Assembly: GCA_020849625.1 (NCBI GenBank)
Contig: JADLFV010000091.1
Location: 1 to 46,603 of the forward strand
DNA from: Phycisphaeraceae bacterium
GTDB lineage: Bacteria; Planctomycetota; Phycisphaerae; Phycisphaerales; Phycisphaeraceae
DNA: 46,603 bases
Direction: 5' to 3'
The stretch's first letter is position 1. Every line of letters begins with the position of its first letter. The position numbers and the translations under genes were made by a program. The notes below the pieces were generated by a model. That model did not search any database. It saw nothing but the letters and a program-made list of their open reading frames with translations, and was not told the DNA's origin. Below, in pieces: positions 6,890-14,525 of the stretch.

Positions 6890-8923
6890 CTATTCAATGA
6901 AATTCACATCGCGGTGAGCGAAGTAGTACAGGTGCCCGGACTCCATGCCGTAGATCAGGCTCGGGCCCCCGGAAGTATTGCCGAAAGGACACGCAGCCGG
7001 GGATTGGGAATGGGCGCCGAAGGTCAGGTCCTGGCCGAGGATTTGCATCACCTTCGGCCGCTCGTACACGGGTTGCGCGTTGCTGCCCACATTGCGCAGC
7101 AACACCGTCTGCAGGCAGGGATTGATCGTGCGATAGCGCAGCCAGGGCTGACCCGTTTCGGGATCGGGCACGCTGTTGCGCTTGGCGCCGCCCATCAGCA
7201 GATCGACTTGGCCGTCGCCGTCCCAATCGACCGCTTCAATTTTGCTTCGGCCTCGGTTGCCGGGACGTGCATCTTCGCCGCCGGGGTGCGCGGTGATGTC
7301 GCTGCCGTCGGTCATGTGCAGCTTGCCGCCGTCGGCGACGTTGTAGTCATCGATGCGCCAGTAGAGGTGCAGAGCGTTGTCGTCGTCGAGGATGAACAGG
7401 GCCATGCGGCCGTCGAGCTGAGCGACGCCGGGCTTGACGCGCCAGGTGCCGCGCAGTTCCAGGCCGTCTTTGTAGATCGGATGCGCCGCTTCGAGCTTGG
7501 GCTCGGTGGGTGAGCCGCGGTTGATGTAGATGTTGACGTTGCCGGTGGTGTCGCCGAGGAGCAGGTCGATCGTGCCGTCACCGTTCCAGTCGGCAGCGGT
7601 GGGGCAGGTGTAACCCCAGCGTGCTTCGAAGGGGCCCTGGATGCCGTGATAGCCAGGTTGAATGTGGATGATATGTCCACCGGCTTGCAATGGAACGCCG
7701 TGGCCGAAGCGGGGTTGGGCGTTGTCGGCCAGGTTCTTGAAAAACAGCACAAAACCCGCGGAATTGCCGCACAGAATGTCCGCTGCTCCGTCGCCGTCGA
7801 GGTCCGCCACGGTGGGCACGGGCAACGTGCCGGTGAACAGATTGCCGCCTGCTTCCAGCACCGCCACGGGCCGCTCGTACATCGGTCGGCCGTCGTCGGT
7901 GAACTTGCCGGTGAAGCGATAGTAAAACAATCCGCCTTCGCCACCGACGATCAGATCGACCGCTTGGCCGCTTGCGTTGGGATAAACGATGGCCGCGCCG
8001 TCGCTGATCGGATGGCGCAGCGTGTTGCCGTCGGGATCGGTGATGGCGATGCGCGATGACAGCATGGAAGCGGCATCGTTGGCCTGCGGGAAAAGATAGA
8101 TCTCACCGAGGCGCGAGCCGGCGATGTAGCCGCTGAGATTGTTTTGCGGATAGCTGATGCGGTCCATGCCCTGCGAGCCGGAGAGGATTTCGCTCTTGCT
8201 CTGACTGAAAAGCGCGGGCGATGAGATCACGTTCTGCAATTTGTCATCAACGACGACGCGATAAAGTCCGATATAGGGCCAGCCGCCGCGGAAGGCGCCG
8301 GTGCCGTCGTAGAGCACGTAGTCGGTGCTGCTGTCATCGCCCTCCGGTCGGTATGACGTGCCGTCTCCGACCGTATAGATGATCTCAATGTGGCCGTCGC
8401 GAGGATGAATGGCGACTGGGCCGGCACTGTTGGGCAGGCCGGGGATGTCGAGCGAGTTGGTTTCCTTGAACGTGCGGGCGGCAGCGTCGAAGAGGCTGTG
8501 GGTGAGTTTGCCCTTGTTGAGCCAGAATCCATGGACGCGGCCCTGATCATCCTGGTAAACGGTTCCAGTCGGGGGATTCTTATCGCCGAACGGATGAGTG
8601 ATGGACACCGGCGCTGCGAAGACTGGCTCGCCGTGTTCGCCGTCGCGCAGGTAGCGGCAGATGTAGAAGCCGCGCTCGATGCCGTTGGGCGCGGTCAGGA
8701 AAATGTCAGGCCGCTGTCCGCCGGTGACCTTGGCCGCCCCCAGCGGGTAACCGCGGTAGGCATTGGGTGAGAACAGTTGATCGATACCTTCACCCGCCGG
8801 CAGGGGCTTGCCGCTGGCTATTCCAAGTGATTGTGCCAGAGCAACTTGTGCGATCAAGGGGCACAACGTCAACAGCAAGGCCAGGCGCTGGATCACCATG
8901 CGATATGGCGGGATATTTTTCAT
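6890..8923 (-). CDS. Secreted VCBS/FG-GAP repeat protein
   Basis: A 677-residue exported protein. After a signal peptide ending in VALA come beta-propeller blades of the VCBS/FG-GAP type with calcium-binding loops: VADLDGDGAADILCG, AADWNGDGTIDLLLGD and AVDWDGDGQVDLLMGG, each with the DxDxDGxxD spacing. There is no visible catalytic domain. Such proteins are usually cell-surface or secreted binding proteins, and their function is not deducible here. The start was set at ATG 8923, with TAAGCT lying 7 nt upstream (leaderless pattern); an earlier in-frame ATG at 8959 would put 12 polar residues before the signal peptide. The gene lies downstream of aat on the same strand, separated by a period-9 repeat pair. 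Confidence 0.8.
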   Translation of the reverse strand: MKNIPPYRMVIQRLALLLTLCPLIAQVALAQSLGIASGKPLPAGEGIDQLFSPNAYRGYPLGAAKVTGGQRPDIFLTAPNGIERGFYICRYLRDGEHGEPVFAAPVSITHPFGDKNPPTGTVYQDDQGRVHGFWLNKGKLTHSLFDAAARTFKETNSLDIPGLPNSAGPVAIHPRDGHIEIIYTVGDGTSYRPEGDDSSTDYVLYDGTGAFRGGWPYIGLYRVVVDDKLQNVISSPALFSQSKSEILSGSQGMDRISYPQNNLSGYIAGSRLGEIYLFPQANDAASMLSSRIAITDPDGNTLRHPISDGAAIVYPNASGQAVDLIVGGEGGLFYYRFTGKFTDDGRPMYERPVAVLEAGGNLFTGTLPVPTVADLDGDGAADILCGNSAGFVLFFKNLADNAQPRFGHGVPLQAGGHIIHIQPGYHGIQGPFEARWGYTCPTAADWNGDGTIDLLLGDTTGNVNIYINRGSPTEPKLEAAHPIYKDGLELRGTWRVKPGVAQLDGRMALFILDDDNALHLYWRIDDYNVADGGKLHMTDGSDITAHPGGEDARPGNRGRSKIEAVDWDGDGQVDLLMGGAKRNSVPDPETGQPWLRYRTINPCLQTVLLRNVGSNAQPVYERPKVMQILGQDLTFGAHSQSPAACPFGNTSGGPSLIYGMESGHLYYFAHRDVNFIE

Positions 8924-9020
8924 CCCGGCGAGCTTAACCTGCTGCTGCGGTCTGGACAAGAGGGATTGAACCGCGGAGAGACGCAGGTCGCAGAGAAGAT
9001 TATAGCTTGAAGGCGGGAAC

Positions 9021-9085
9021 CGCAGATTTCACAGATGACGCAGATTATGAATCAAATCATCTGTGAAATCTGCGTCATCTGTGGT
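9021..9085. repeat. Inverted pair of 9-nt repeats
   Basis: The left arm at 9021-9047 reads CGCAGATTT, CACAGATGA, CGCAGATTA. The right arm at 9059-9085 reads ATCTGTGAA, ATCTGCGTC, ATCTGTGGT. The two arms can pair over most of their length around an 11-nt loop. The element lies between the end of aat and the start of the VCBS gene, on the same strand. Confidence 0.85.
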
Positions 9086-9196
9086 TTCTCATGCCTTACT
9101 CTGCGTCCTCCGCGCCCTCCTCTTTTCACGGACGCAGACCGTGGGCTTCGTAACGCTACGGTTGAACATGGCCTGCAATAAATGGGAGGATGGTTT

Positions 9197-9949
9197 TTAC
9201 CAGCATGGGGGCTGGACCACGGCGCGGCGGAGATGGGTCAGGTATTCACCGGCGGGAATCTCCTGCACGGCGAACTGGCGCAGATGCGGGTTGGCGAACT
9301 GCACGTCGAGCAGGTCGAAATGCCGGGCCCGCAGGTGCTCGACCAGGTGGACCAGGGCGACCTGCGAGGCATAGGGGGCGTTGGAGAACATCGACTCACC
9401 GAAGAAGGCAGATCCCAGTGCCACGCCGTAGAGGCCGCCGACTAACTGCATGGCATGGTCGTCGCCGCGATCGAGCGGGGACTGGTTGGCTTCGGGTGCC
9501 ATACCCGCGTGCGCGTGTGCCCGATGATCGACACGGCCGACGCGCGGCCGTGGCACCCGACAAAATAAATCAGTACGTTCCAGCCAGGCTTCGACGCTGT
9601 GCGCGTAGCCCATCTCGTGAAGCTGGCAGAACACGCGGATGATCGGCTCGTTGATCCAGGTGCCCGCCTCACCCGGTCGCGGCTGGGCACAGGCGGCGAT
9701 GACGTGCGAAAAGGCCCGGTCGCGGGTGATGGTGAAGTGTCCGCTGCGCACCACGCGGGCCAGGGAGCGGCGGACCCTAAAGCGCTCATCCAGCGGCAGA
9801 ATGGCCCGGGGATCGGCGGTGAACCAGTGGACGGAGTCCGAAGTTCGAGTGTCGAATGTCGAATTTCGAATTTCAGGTTGGGCCATGGGAAAGGCGCCCT
9901 GGGCGTAGGCCAGCAGGACGGTTTGCGGGTTGAGCGGCAGGTGCGCCAT
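9197..9949 (-). CDS. aat: Leucyl/phenylalanyl-tRNA-protein transferase with two repeat-derived insertions
   Basis: A 250-residue homologue of Aat, which transfers Leu or Phe from tRNA to N-terminal Arg/Lys of proteins, creating ClpAP N-degrons. Family landmarks in order are LLAYAQGAFPMA, VHWFTADPRAILP, AGTWINEPIIRVFCQLHEMGYAHSVEAW, LVGGLYGVALGSAFFGESMF, and FANPHLRQFAVQEIPAGEYL. Compared with the E. coli protein (about 234 aa, recalled), two stretches are extra. One is about 14 residues after FPMA (QPEIRNSTFDTRTSDS), encoded by a 42-bp heptad array. The other is about 42 residues between EAWLE and LVGG, encoded around a 69-bp palindromic element. Both keep the frame. Both fall between conserved blocks, so activity may survive. 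TACACT lies 7 nt before ATG 9949, so the mRNA is probably leaderless; the longer upstream frame is rejected. Confidence 0.88.
   Translation of the reverse strand: MAHLPLNPQTVLLAYAQGAFPMAQPEIRNSTFDTRTSDSVHWFTADPRAILPLDERFRVRRSLARVVRSGHFTITRDRAFSHVIAACAQPRPGEAGTWINEPIIRVFCQLHEMGYAHSVEAWLERTDLFCRVPRPRVGRVDHRAHAHAGMAPEANQSPLDRGDDHAMQLVGGLYGVALGSAFFGESMFSNAPYASQVALVHLVEHLRARHFDLLDVQFANPHLRQFAVQEIPAGEYLTHLRRAVVQPPCW
9492..9560. repeat. 69-bp palindromic element inside aat
   Basis: It is bounded by perfect 10-bp inverted repeats (TCGGGTGCCA at 9492-9501, TGGCACCCGA at 9551-9560). The interior is rich in CG with further self-complementarity (GCGCGTGTGC versus GACGCGCGGCC). Its length is a multiple of three and it is read through in the aat frame as about 23 residues. 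The surrounding 15 or so extra codons may be older flanks of the same insertion. Confidence 0.7.
9833..9874. repeat. Six-unit heptad array inside aat
   Basis: On the plus strand the units are GGAGTCC, GAAGTTC, GAGTGTC, GAATGTC, GAATTTC, GAATTTC. Six units of seven make 42 bp, exactly 14 codons, so the aat frame is kept. The sequence type (GAATTTC/GAAATTC) is close to the intergenic heptad arrays at 29591 and 33190. Confidence 0.85.
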
Positions 9950-9956
9950 GATGGAA

Positions 9957-9962
9957 AGTGTA
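9957..9962 (-). promoter_or_regulatory. -10 element (TACACT) for leaderless aat
   Basis: TACACT on the minus strand ends 7 nt before ATG 9949, the spacing expected if transcription begins at the start codon. No Shine-Dalgarno is present. The same TANNNT-N6-8-ATG arrangement recurs at many genes in this window. Confidence 0.5.
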
Positions 9963-10054
9963 ACCCGCCGCGGTTGAATTTGAGGGGGCTTGCAGGGCGG
10001 GGTGGTGATAGAATGATGTTTGTGGCCGAGCATCACCGGCACGGGAGCCCTGTC

Positions 10055-10465
10055 ATGAAACGAGCCAAACGTCTGCTTACCTGGGTTGTGGTTCTATGCC
10101 CGCTGATAGGCTGGTCGGCTCAGGCATTTGCCGGCGACGCGGCCGTCCAGGTGAGGCCGCAGAAGCATCTGGTCGGTGTGCTGCAATCGGGTTTCAGCGC
10201 CATCGGGGGCGAGACGACCGGCTGGATGCTGGTGCGTGCTAGAGCCAGAGCGGTGGAGGTGGACATCTCAGCCTGCTCCGCCAGGGCCCAGGCGGTCGAA
10301 GGGCTGCGAGTGATCGTCAGCGGCTACTGGGAGACACGTTGCTACGTGGAGCGCGGGCCAGTCCGCGTGTTTGTGGCCAAGCGGATCAAGCTCATCAGGC
10401 ACGCCACCGGCCATGATCCGCGAGCCTCAGCGAGCACGCCACGGATCGCAATCCTGACGGCCTGA
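10055..10465 (+). CDS. Small secreted protein, possible OB-fold
   Basis: A 136-residue protein with a signal peptide (MKRAKRLLTWVVVLCPLIGWSAQAFA). The mature part has a short beta-rich region ending in GLRVIVSGYWETRCYVERGPVRVFVAKRIKLI. The spacing of Gly and alternating hydrophobics there looks like an OB-fold similar to small periplasmic NlpE/YgiW-like modules, but this is a weak resemblance and I do not recognise the family. The start is supported by GGGAG at 10043-10047, 7 nt upstream. A TAGAAT hexamer at 10009-10014 could be its -10 box. The gene is divergent from aat and precedes the metallophosphoesterase by 58 bp. Confidence 0.6.
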   Translation: MKRAKRLLTWVVVLCPLIGWSAQAFAGDAAVQVRPQKHLVGVLQSGFSAIGGETTGWMLVRARARAVEVDISACSARAQAVEGLRVIVSGYWETRCYVERGPVRVFVAKRIKLIRHATGHDPRASASTPRIAILTA

Positions 10466-10523
10466 GGCTCGTGGGCTGTGCTTTGTCTTGGCGTGGTGTG
10501 GGCAAATGTCGGATACTGGCGGG

Positions 10524-11411
10524 ATGAGTTCAAAGCGTTCGGCTGAATTGGACACACGCGACAGCGGCGCGGTGATGGACGTGCTGACGCGGGCGGCGGA
10601 AGCGAACCTCGCGCAGGCCGGCCGGCGCGGGAGCGTGCTCGATCTGCCCAGCCGCGGCCGTCTGCTGATCAGCGGCGACCTGCACGACCACGGCATGAAC
10701 TTTCAGCGCCTGGTCAAGCTGGCCGAGCTCGATCGATCGCCGGACCATCACCTGATCCTGCACGAGTTGATTCACGGCCCGGGGCTGATCAACGGCTGCG
10801 ACCTGTCGGTGCGCTTGCTGGCCCGGGTGGCGGCCCTGAAGCTGGCGTACCCAGCGCAGGTACACATCATGCAGGCCAACCACGACCTGGCCCAGATGCT
10901 GGGGGAGGGCATTCTCAAAGAAGGCATCAACGTGGTGGACGCTTTTGAGGAGGGGATCGCGTACCTGTACGACCATCGGGCCGATGACGTGCGGGCGGCC
11001 ATGAACCGCTTCATCCGCAGCTACCTGCTGGCGGTGCGCTGCGGCAACGGCGTGATGTGCTGCCACAGTCTGCCCTCCCCCCGGAAGTTGGAGCACTTTG
11101 ATTCCACGGTGATTGAACGATTGCCGACGGAGGATGACTTGGAGAACCCCGGCTCGGTGTATCAGTTGGTTTGGGGCCGCCATCACACGCAGAAGGTGGC
11201 AGACGTGCTGGGCGAAGCCTGGGGCGTCCGCCAGTTCGTGCTGGGCCATCAGCCTGCGGAGATGGGCTACGAGATTGAAGGTCAGACGATGCTGATCCTG
11301 GCCAGCGATCACAACCACGGCGTGGGGTTGCCGATCGATCTGTCCCGGGCGTACGACCGCGATGCGTTGATCGAGCAGATCGTGCCGCTGGCGGCGGTGT
11401 CGGTGGGATGA
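10524..11411 (+). CDS. Calcineurin-like metallophosphoesterase
   Basis: A 295-residue cytoplasmic protein of the metallophosphoesterase superfamily. Motifs in order are LLISGDLHDH (GDxH metal ligands), ILHELIHGPG (replacing the usual GDxxDRG loop), MQANHDLAQM (GNHD/E equivalent), VMCCHSLPS (metal His) and VLGHQPAEMGYE (GHT/GHxH). A probable extra metal-site residue lies in ASDHNHG near the C-terminus. It therefore probably hydrolyses a phosphomonoester or diester with two metal ions, substrate unknown. Loss of the GD..D form in motif II is unusual, since that Asp normally bridges both metals; a Glu or His may substitute. ATG 10524 is preceded by GATACT six bases upstream (leaderless pattern); ATG 10506 is an alternative. 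Confidence 0.75.
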   Translation: MSSKRSAELDTRDSGAVMDVLTRAAEANLAQAGRRGSVLDLPSRGRLLISGDLHDHGMNFQRLVKLAELDRSPDHHLILHELIHGPGLINGCDLSVRLLARVAALKLAYPAQVHIMQANHDLAQMLGEGILKEGINVVDAFEEGIAYLYDHRADDVRAAMNRFIRSYLLAVRCGNGVMCCHSLPSPRKLEHFDSTVIERLPTEDDLENPGSVYQLVWGRHHTQKVADVLGEAWGVRQFVLGHQPAEMGYEIEGQTMLILASDHNHGVGLPIDLSRAYDRDALIEQIVPLAAVSVG

Positions 11412-11412
11412 A

Positions 11413-11497
11413 GCCATGAGCCACGAGCCATGAGCCATGAGGAGGGCCGCCATCTATGGGTTTCCCTGATGGCAAGTGGCTCGTGGCTCGTGGCTTT
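11413..11497. repeat. Inverted pair of heptad repeats
   Basis: The left arm (11413-11440) has units GCCATGA, GCCACGA, GCCATGA, GCCATGA. The right arm (11470-11497) has TGGCAAG, TGGCTCG, TGGCTCG, TGGCTTT. The arms are complementary. The left arm starts two bases after the metallophosphoesterase stop codon, and the right arm ends just before the TACAAT (11500-11505) that may drive the superoxide dismutase gene. Confidence 0.85.
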
Positions 11498-11537
11498 CGT
11501 ACAATAACGCAGCACTTGCAGAGAAAGCGAGGCCGAC

Positions 11538-12266
11538 ATGCGTGGATTACTGACCATCCTGGCCCTGTTGACGCTGTTCGTGTCGGTGATCGTGCTGGCC
11601 ACCGCCAAACCCGCGACGCACGAGACGCCGCAGGTTCGCTATGTGCAGACATTGCCGGTCGAGCACGAGGACGACGCGCACGACTCGGCTGCGCACGACT
11701 CGGCCGCGCCCCAGGTGGCGGAGGCGATCTGCATTCTTCAGCCGACCCAGGGCAACCAGGCCCGCGGCGTGGTGCGCTTCCATCAAACCACGGACGGCGT
11801 GGCGGTGGAAGTGACCATCAAGAACCTGGCCGCCGGCGGCATCCATGCCATGCACATCCACGAGTTCGGCGATCTGTCCTCGCCCGACGGCACCAGTGCC
11901 GGCTCGCACTACAACCCCGAAGGTCATCCGCACGGCTTGCCGGACTCCGGCCCCATGCGGCATGCCGGCGACTTTGGCAACGTCACCGCCGATCAGGACG
12001 GCATGGTCCGGCTCAACAGCACATTCAGCAACATCTCGATCAGCGGCGAACGGAATCCCATCCTCGGCCGGGCGGTGGTCCTGCACGCTCAACCCGATGA
12101 CGGCAGTCAGCCGGTGGGTAACGCCGGCTCGCGCATCGCCATCGGCGTCATCGGCGTGGCCCCGGAGCAGGTACGTCCGCCGACAGATGCCCCGGCGCAT
12201 GATATGTCCGGTGACGAAATGGAAGGAGAAGAGGATCAGGGCCCGCCGCCGGCACCGCGCGATTGA
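11538..12266 (+). CDS. sodC: Cu/Zn superoxide dismutase-like protein, exported
   Basis: A 242-residue protein with an N-terminal hydrophobic signal or anchor (about 3-22), a His/Asp-rich linker, a Cu/Zn-SOD domain (about 60-207) and an acidic Pro-rich tail. SodC disproportionates superoxide in the cell envelope. All metal ligands can be placed: H106 and H108 (HAMHIHEFGD), H124 (GSHYNP), H132 (HPHG), H142 and D145 (MRHAGD), H183 (VVLHAQPDD). The active-site Arg is R199 (NAGSRIAIGVIG). Both cysteines of the usual intrasubunit disulfide are missing: GDLSS replaces GDC, and I202 replaces the Cys in GSRxACGVIG. A TACAAT hexamer lies 32 bp upstream of the ATG, and GAGG near 11531 may be the Shine-Dalgarno. 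Confidence 0.9.
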   Translation: MRGLLTILALLTLFVSVIVLATAKPATHETPQVRYVQTLPVEHEDDAHDSAAHDSAAPQVAEAICILQPTQGNQARGVVRFHQTTDGVAVEVTIKNLAAGGIHAMHIHEFGDLSSPDGTSAGSHYNPEGHPHGLPDSGPMRHAGDFGNVTADQDGMVRLNSTFSNISISGERNPILGRAVVLHAQPDDGSQPVGNAGSRIAIGVIGVAPEQVRPPTDAPAHDMSGDEMEGEEDQGPPPAPRD

Positions 12267-12279
12267 ATGGGCAGGCGCG

Positions 12280-12332
12280 TTTAGCCGCCGCGGCCACGCG
12301 GCGGTTTCCCGGCGTATCCGCCGGGGCTAAAC
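12280..12332. repeat. Double-hairpin REP-like element
   Basis: TTTAGCC (12280-12286) and GGCTAAAC (12325-12332) close an element holding two GC-rich hairpins: GCCGCCGCG with CGCGGCGG, and CCCGGCG with CCGCCGGGG. It starts 13 bp after the sodC stop codon and ends 15 bp before the TATAAT of the next gene. Confidence 0.8.
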
Positions 12333-12347
12333 GTGATAGCGTTTCTT

Positions 12348-12353
12348 TATAAT
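12348..12353 (+). promoter_or_regulatory. -10 element (TATAAT) for leaderless TMTC-like gene
   Basis: A perfect TATAAT ends six bases before ATG 12360. The start codon would lie at or next to the transcription start; no Shine-Dalgarno is present. Confidence 0.6.
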
Positions 12354-12359
12354 CTCGAA

Positions 12360-14426
12360 ATGCGCCACATGCTTCGATTCCTGCCGCCGGTGGTGTTTGC
12401 CGTTGTGGTGGCGGCGGTGTTTCTGACCGCTTTGCCGCGGGAGTTTGTGCTCGACGGCAGGCTGATCGTCGCCGATCAGGATTACCTTCAGCCGGGCGTG
12501 CCGCTGTCTCGTTTGCTTACAGGCAGTTACTGGGGCGAGCAGCCGCTGGATGCCCTGTATCGGCCGCTGACGATGCTCAGCTACTGGGTGGAGAAGAATG
12601 TGCTGGGCTTTGAGCAGGCCTGGCCGTTCGCCGCGGTCAATGCGGTGCTGCACCTGGGGGTGACGCTGCTGCTGTGGCGTCTTAGCTGGTGCTGGACGGG
12701 CAGCCGAAGTGCGGCTTTCATCACGGGCCTGCTGTTCGCAGCCCATCCGATCGCCACGGAGATCGTGCCCAACCTGGTGGGTCGGGCAGACCTGCTGGCG
12801 TTGGGGTTCGCCCTGCTGGCCCTGCTGGCGTGGGAGCGGGGCGGGCCGGGGCAGGGGCGGCCGTGGTCATGGGCGGCTGTGGCGGGATTGTGCATGCTGG
12901 TGGGATTCTTCAGCAAGGAGTCGGTGATTGTGATGCCGGCCGTGATGCTGCTGCGCGACCTGGTGCGCTTCGGCAAGGCGGTTCCATGGCGACAGTGGCT
13001 GGCGCTGGCGGCCGTGGGATCGGCGGCCCTGGCGTGGCGCATGTGGGTGGTGGCTGGGTTCGGGCCGACCACGGGTCTGCTGGATGTGACCAATCCCATC
13101 GCCCATGCCGACCTGCCGGGGCAATGGATGACAGCCATCGGCGTGTGGGCTCGCTACGTGCGGCTGATGTTCTGGCCGCAGTGGATGAGTGTCCTGTACA
13201 ACTTCAATGAGATACCCCTGATCGACAGTCCGCTGAACGTCTGGTTTCTCAGTGGTCTGATTCTGCTGGCGTTGGCGCTGGGAATCACGATTGTCTGCTG
13301 GCGGCCGCGCTTGCGGCGCACGCGGCTGGGAGCGGCCGCGGCGTTGGGTTTGACCATGATGCTGCTGGGCTGGTTCCTGGTCAGTAACCTGGTGCTGGTG
13401 ATCGGCACGAACATGGGCGATCGGCTGATGTACCTGCCGCTGGCGGGCTTGTGCATCGCGTTGGGTGCGGCCGCGGCTGCGGTGGGCAGGCCCAGACTGA
13501 CGATCACCGCGGCGCTGCTGCTGGCCGTGGCCCTGGCATGGCGGACGCATGTTCGTTGTGAGGTCTGGCGTGATCAGTTGTCGCTGCGCAGAAGCTGCGT
13601 CCGTGATGCCCCGCGGAACGCCACCGGGTTGCTGGAGTATGCCAAGCTGATCTTTCCAGACGACCCGCAGGAAGCCATGCGTTTGATCGAACGGGCTGGG
13701 CAGATCCTCGAGCCGTTGGACCCGAGTCTGAAGGCCGCCATGTGGACCAACGAAGCGGTGCTGTACATGGAGTTGGCCCAGGCGGCCGGAGACAAGAACG
13801 ATCCGTCCACGTGGGATTCGGCCAAACTGGCCCGCGCCCGGCAACTGCTCGAATACGTGGTGTCGCTGGAGAGCCAGCCCGGCCCGCGCTACGAGCGCTG
13901 GCTGCATCGCAATCGCTGGCTGGAGAATCACGGTCGCCAAGCGCCGCAGCGCTACGGATTCTGGGATGCCCACGTCAACCTCGGCATTCTCGAGCAGATT
14001 CAGGGCGATCACGCCAAAGCGGCCGAGCAGTTCCGCATCGCGATTCAGATGGAGCCGACCCAGGCGTCCATCTATGACAAACTGGCCCGCTCGCTGTCAC
14101 AGGTGGGGGACCTGCCCGGGGCGGTGGAGGCCCTGGAGCATGCGGTGCGACTGCAGCCGAACCTGCGCGGCGACTGGTCAGCCCTGGCCAAGGCACGCAG
14201 TGTTCTGGGCCGCCATGAGCAGGCGTTGGATGCGGCCGATCAGGTGCTGAAGTTGAAGGACGACCAGCAAGCCGGCGAGCTTCTGTTGGCCATCTATGTG
14301 GACTGGCTGAACGCCGCATCCAAAGCCGGTGATCAGGCGACGATTCAACGCATCATCGACATGGCAGCAAGGCGTCACCGCATACGCATCGCGCCGCCGC
14401 CTGCAAGGGAAGTGGTGAATCCCTGA
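12360..14426 (+). CDS. TMTC-like GT-C membrane protein with C-terminal TPRs
   Basis: A 688-residue polytopic membrane protein. The N-terminal 430 residues contain about ten transmembrane segments and the hallmarks of the TMTC family of GT-C (protein O-mannosyltransferase-like) enzymes: YRPLTMLSYWVEKNVLG, AVNAVLHLGVTLLLW, LLFAAHPIATEIVPNLVGRA (acidic loop residue), FFSKESVIVMPAVML and GDRLMYLPLAG. The C-terminal 250 residues carry TPR-like helices (FWDAHVNLGILEQIQGDHAKAAEQF, ASIYDKLARSLSQVGDLPGAVEAL). By family analogy it transfers a lipid-linked sugar to a protein or glycan outside the inner membrane; the substrate is unknown. ATG 12360 is chosen for the TATAAT six bases upstream; the first in-frame start (12333) would precede the promoter. 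The stop codon overlaps the next repeat. Confidence 0.78.
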   Translation: MRHMLRFLPPVVFAVVVAAVFLTALPREFVLDGRLIVADQDYLQPGVPLSRLLTGSYWGEQPLDALYRPLTMLSYWVEKNVLGFEQAWPFAAVNAVLHLGVTLLLWRLSWCWTGSRSAAFITGLLFAAHPIATEIVPNLVGRADLLALGFALLALLAWERGGPGQGRPWSWAAVAGLCMLVGFFSKESVIVMPAVMLLRDLVRFGKAVPWRQWLALAAVGSAALAWRMWVVAGFGPTTGLLDVTNPIAHADLPGQWMTAIGVWARYVRLMFWPQWMSVLYNFNEIPLIDSPLNVWFLSGLILLALALGITIVCWRPRLRRTRLGAAAALGLTMMLLGWFLVSNLVLVIGTNMGDRLMYLPLAGLCIALGAAAAAVGRPRLTITAALLLAVALAWRTHVRCEVWRDQLSLRRSCVRDAPRNATGLLEYAKLIFPDDPQEAMRLIERAGQILEPLDPSLKAAMWTNEAVLYMELAQAAGDKNDPSTWDSAKLARARQLLEYVVSLESQPGPRYERWLHRNRWLENHGRQAPQRYGFWDAHVNLGILEQIQGDHAKAAEQFRIAIQMEPTQASIYDKLARSLSQVGDLPGAVEALEHAVRLQPNLRGDWSALAKARSVLGRHEQALDAADQVLKLKDDQQAGELLLAIYVDWLNAASKAGDQATIQRIIDMAARRHRIRIAPPPAREVVNP

Positions 14427-14476
14427 ATGCCAGGAATGCCAACAATTCAGGAAATCAAGCAATCAAGCAATCATCA
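14424..14476. repeat. Short-period repeat at TMTC gene end
   Basis: It has GAATGCCAG-type 9-nt units followed by AATCAAGC-type 8-nt units. A 23-nt stretch beginning ATTCAGGAAATCAAGC is identical to one at 31366-31388. The element begins in the TGA stop codon of the TMTC-like gene and separates it from the convergent HD-domain gene. Confidence 0.8.
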
Positions 14477-14525
14477 CTTGATCCGTGCCCCGCCCCCGGA
14501 AGCGCCCCCGCCGGTTTCGGATTGA

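Noticed and set aside
9492..9560. Frameshift or assembly error in aat
   Set aside because: The frame is continuous through both insertions, and conserved blocks resume in frame on both sides.
12867..14012. 381-codon open frame antisense to the TMTC-like gene
   Set aside because: Gln/Arg/Pro-rich shadow frame without recognisable domains.
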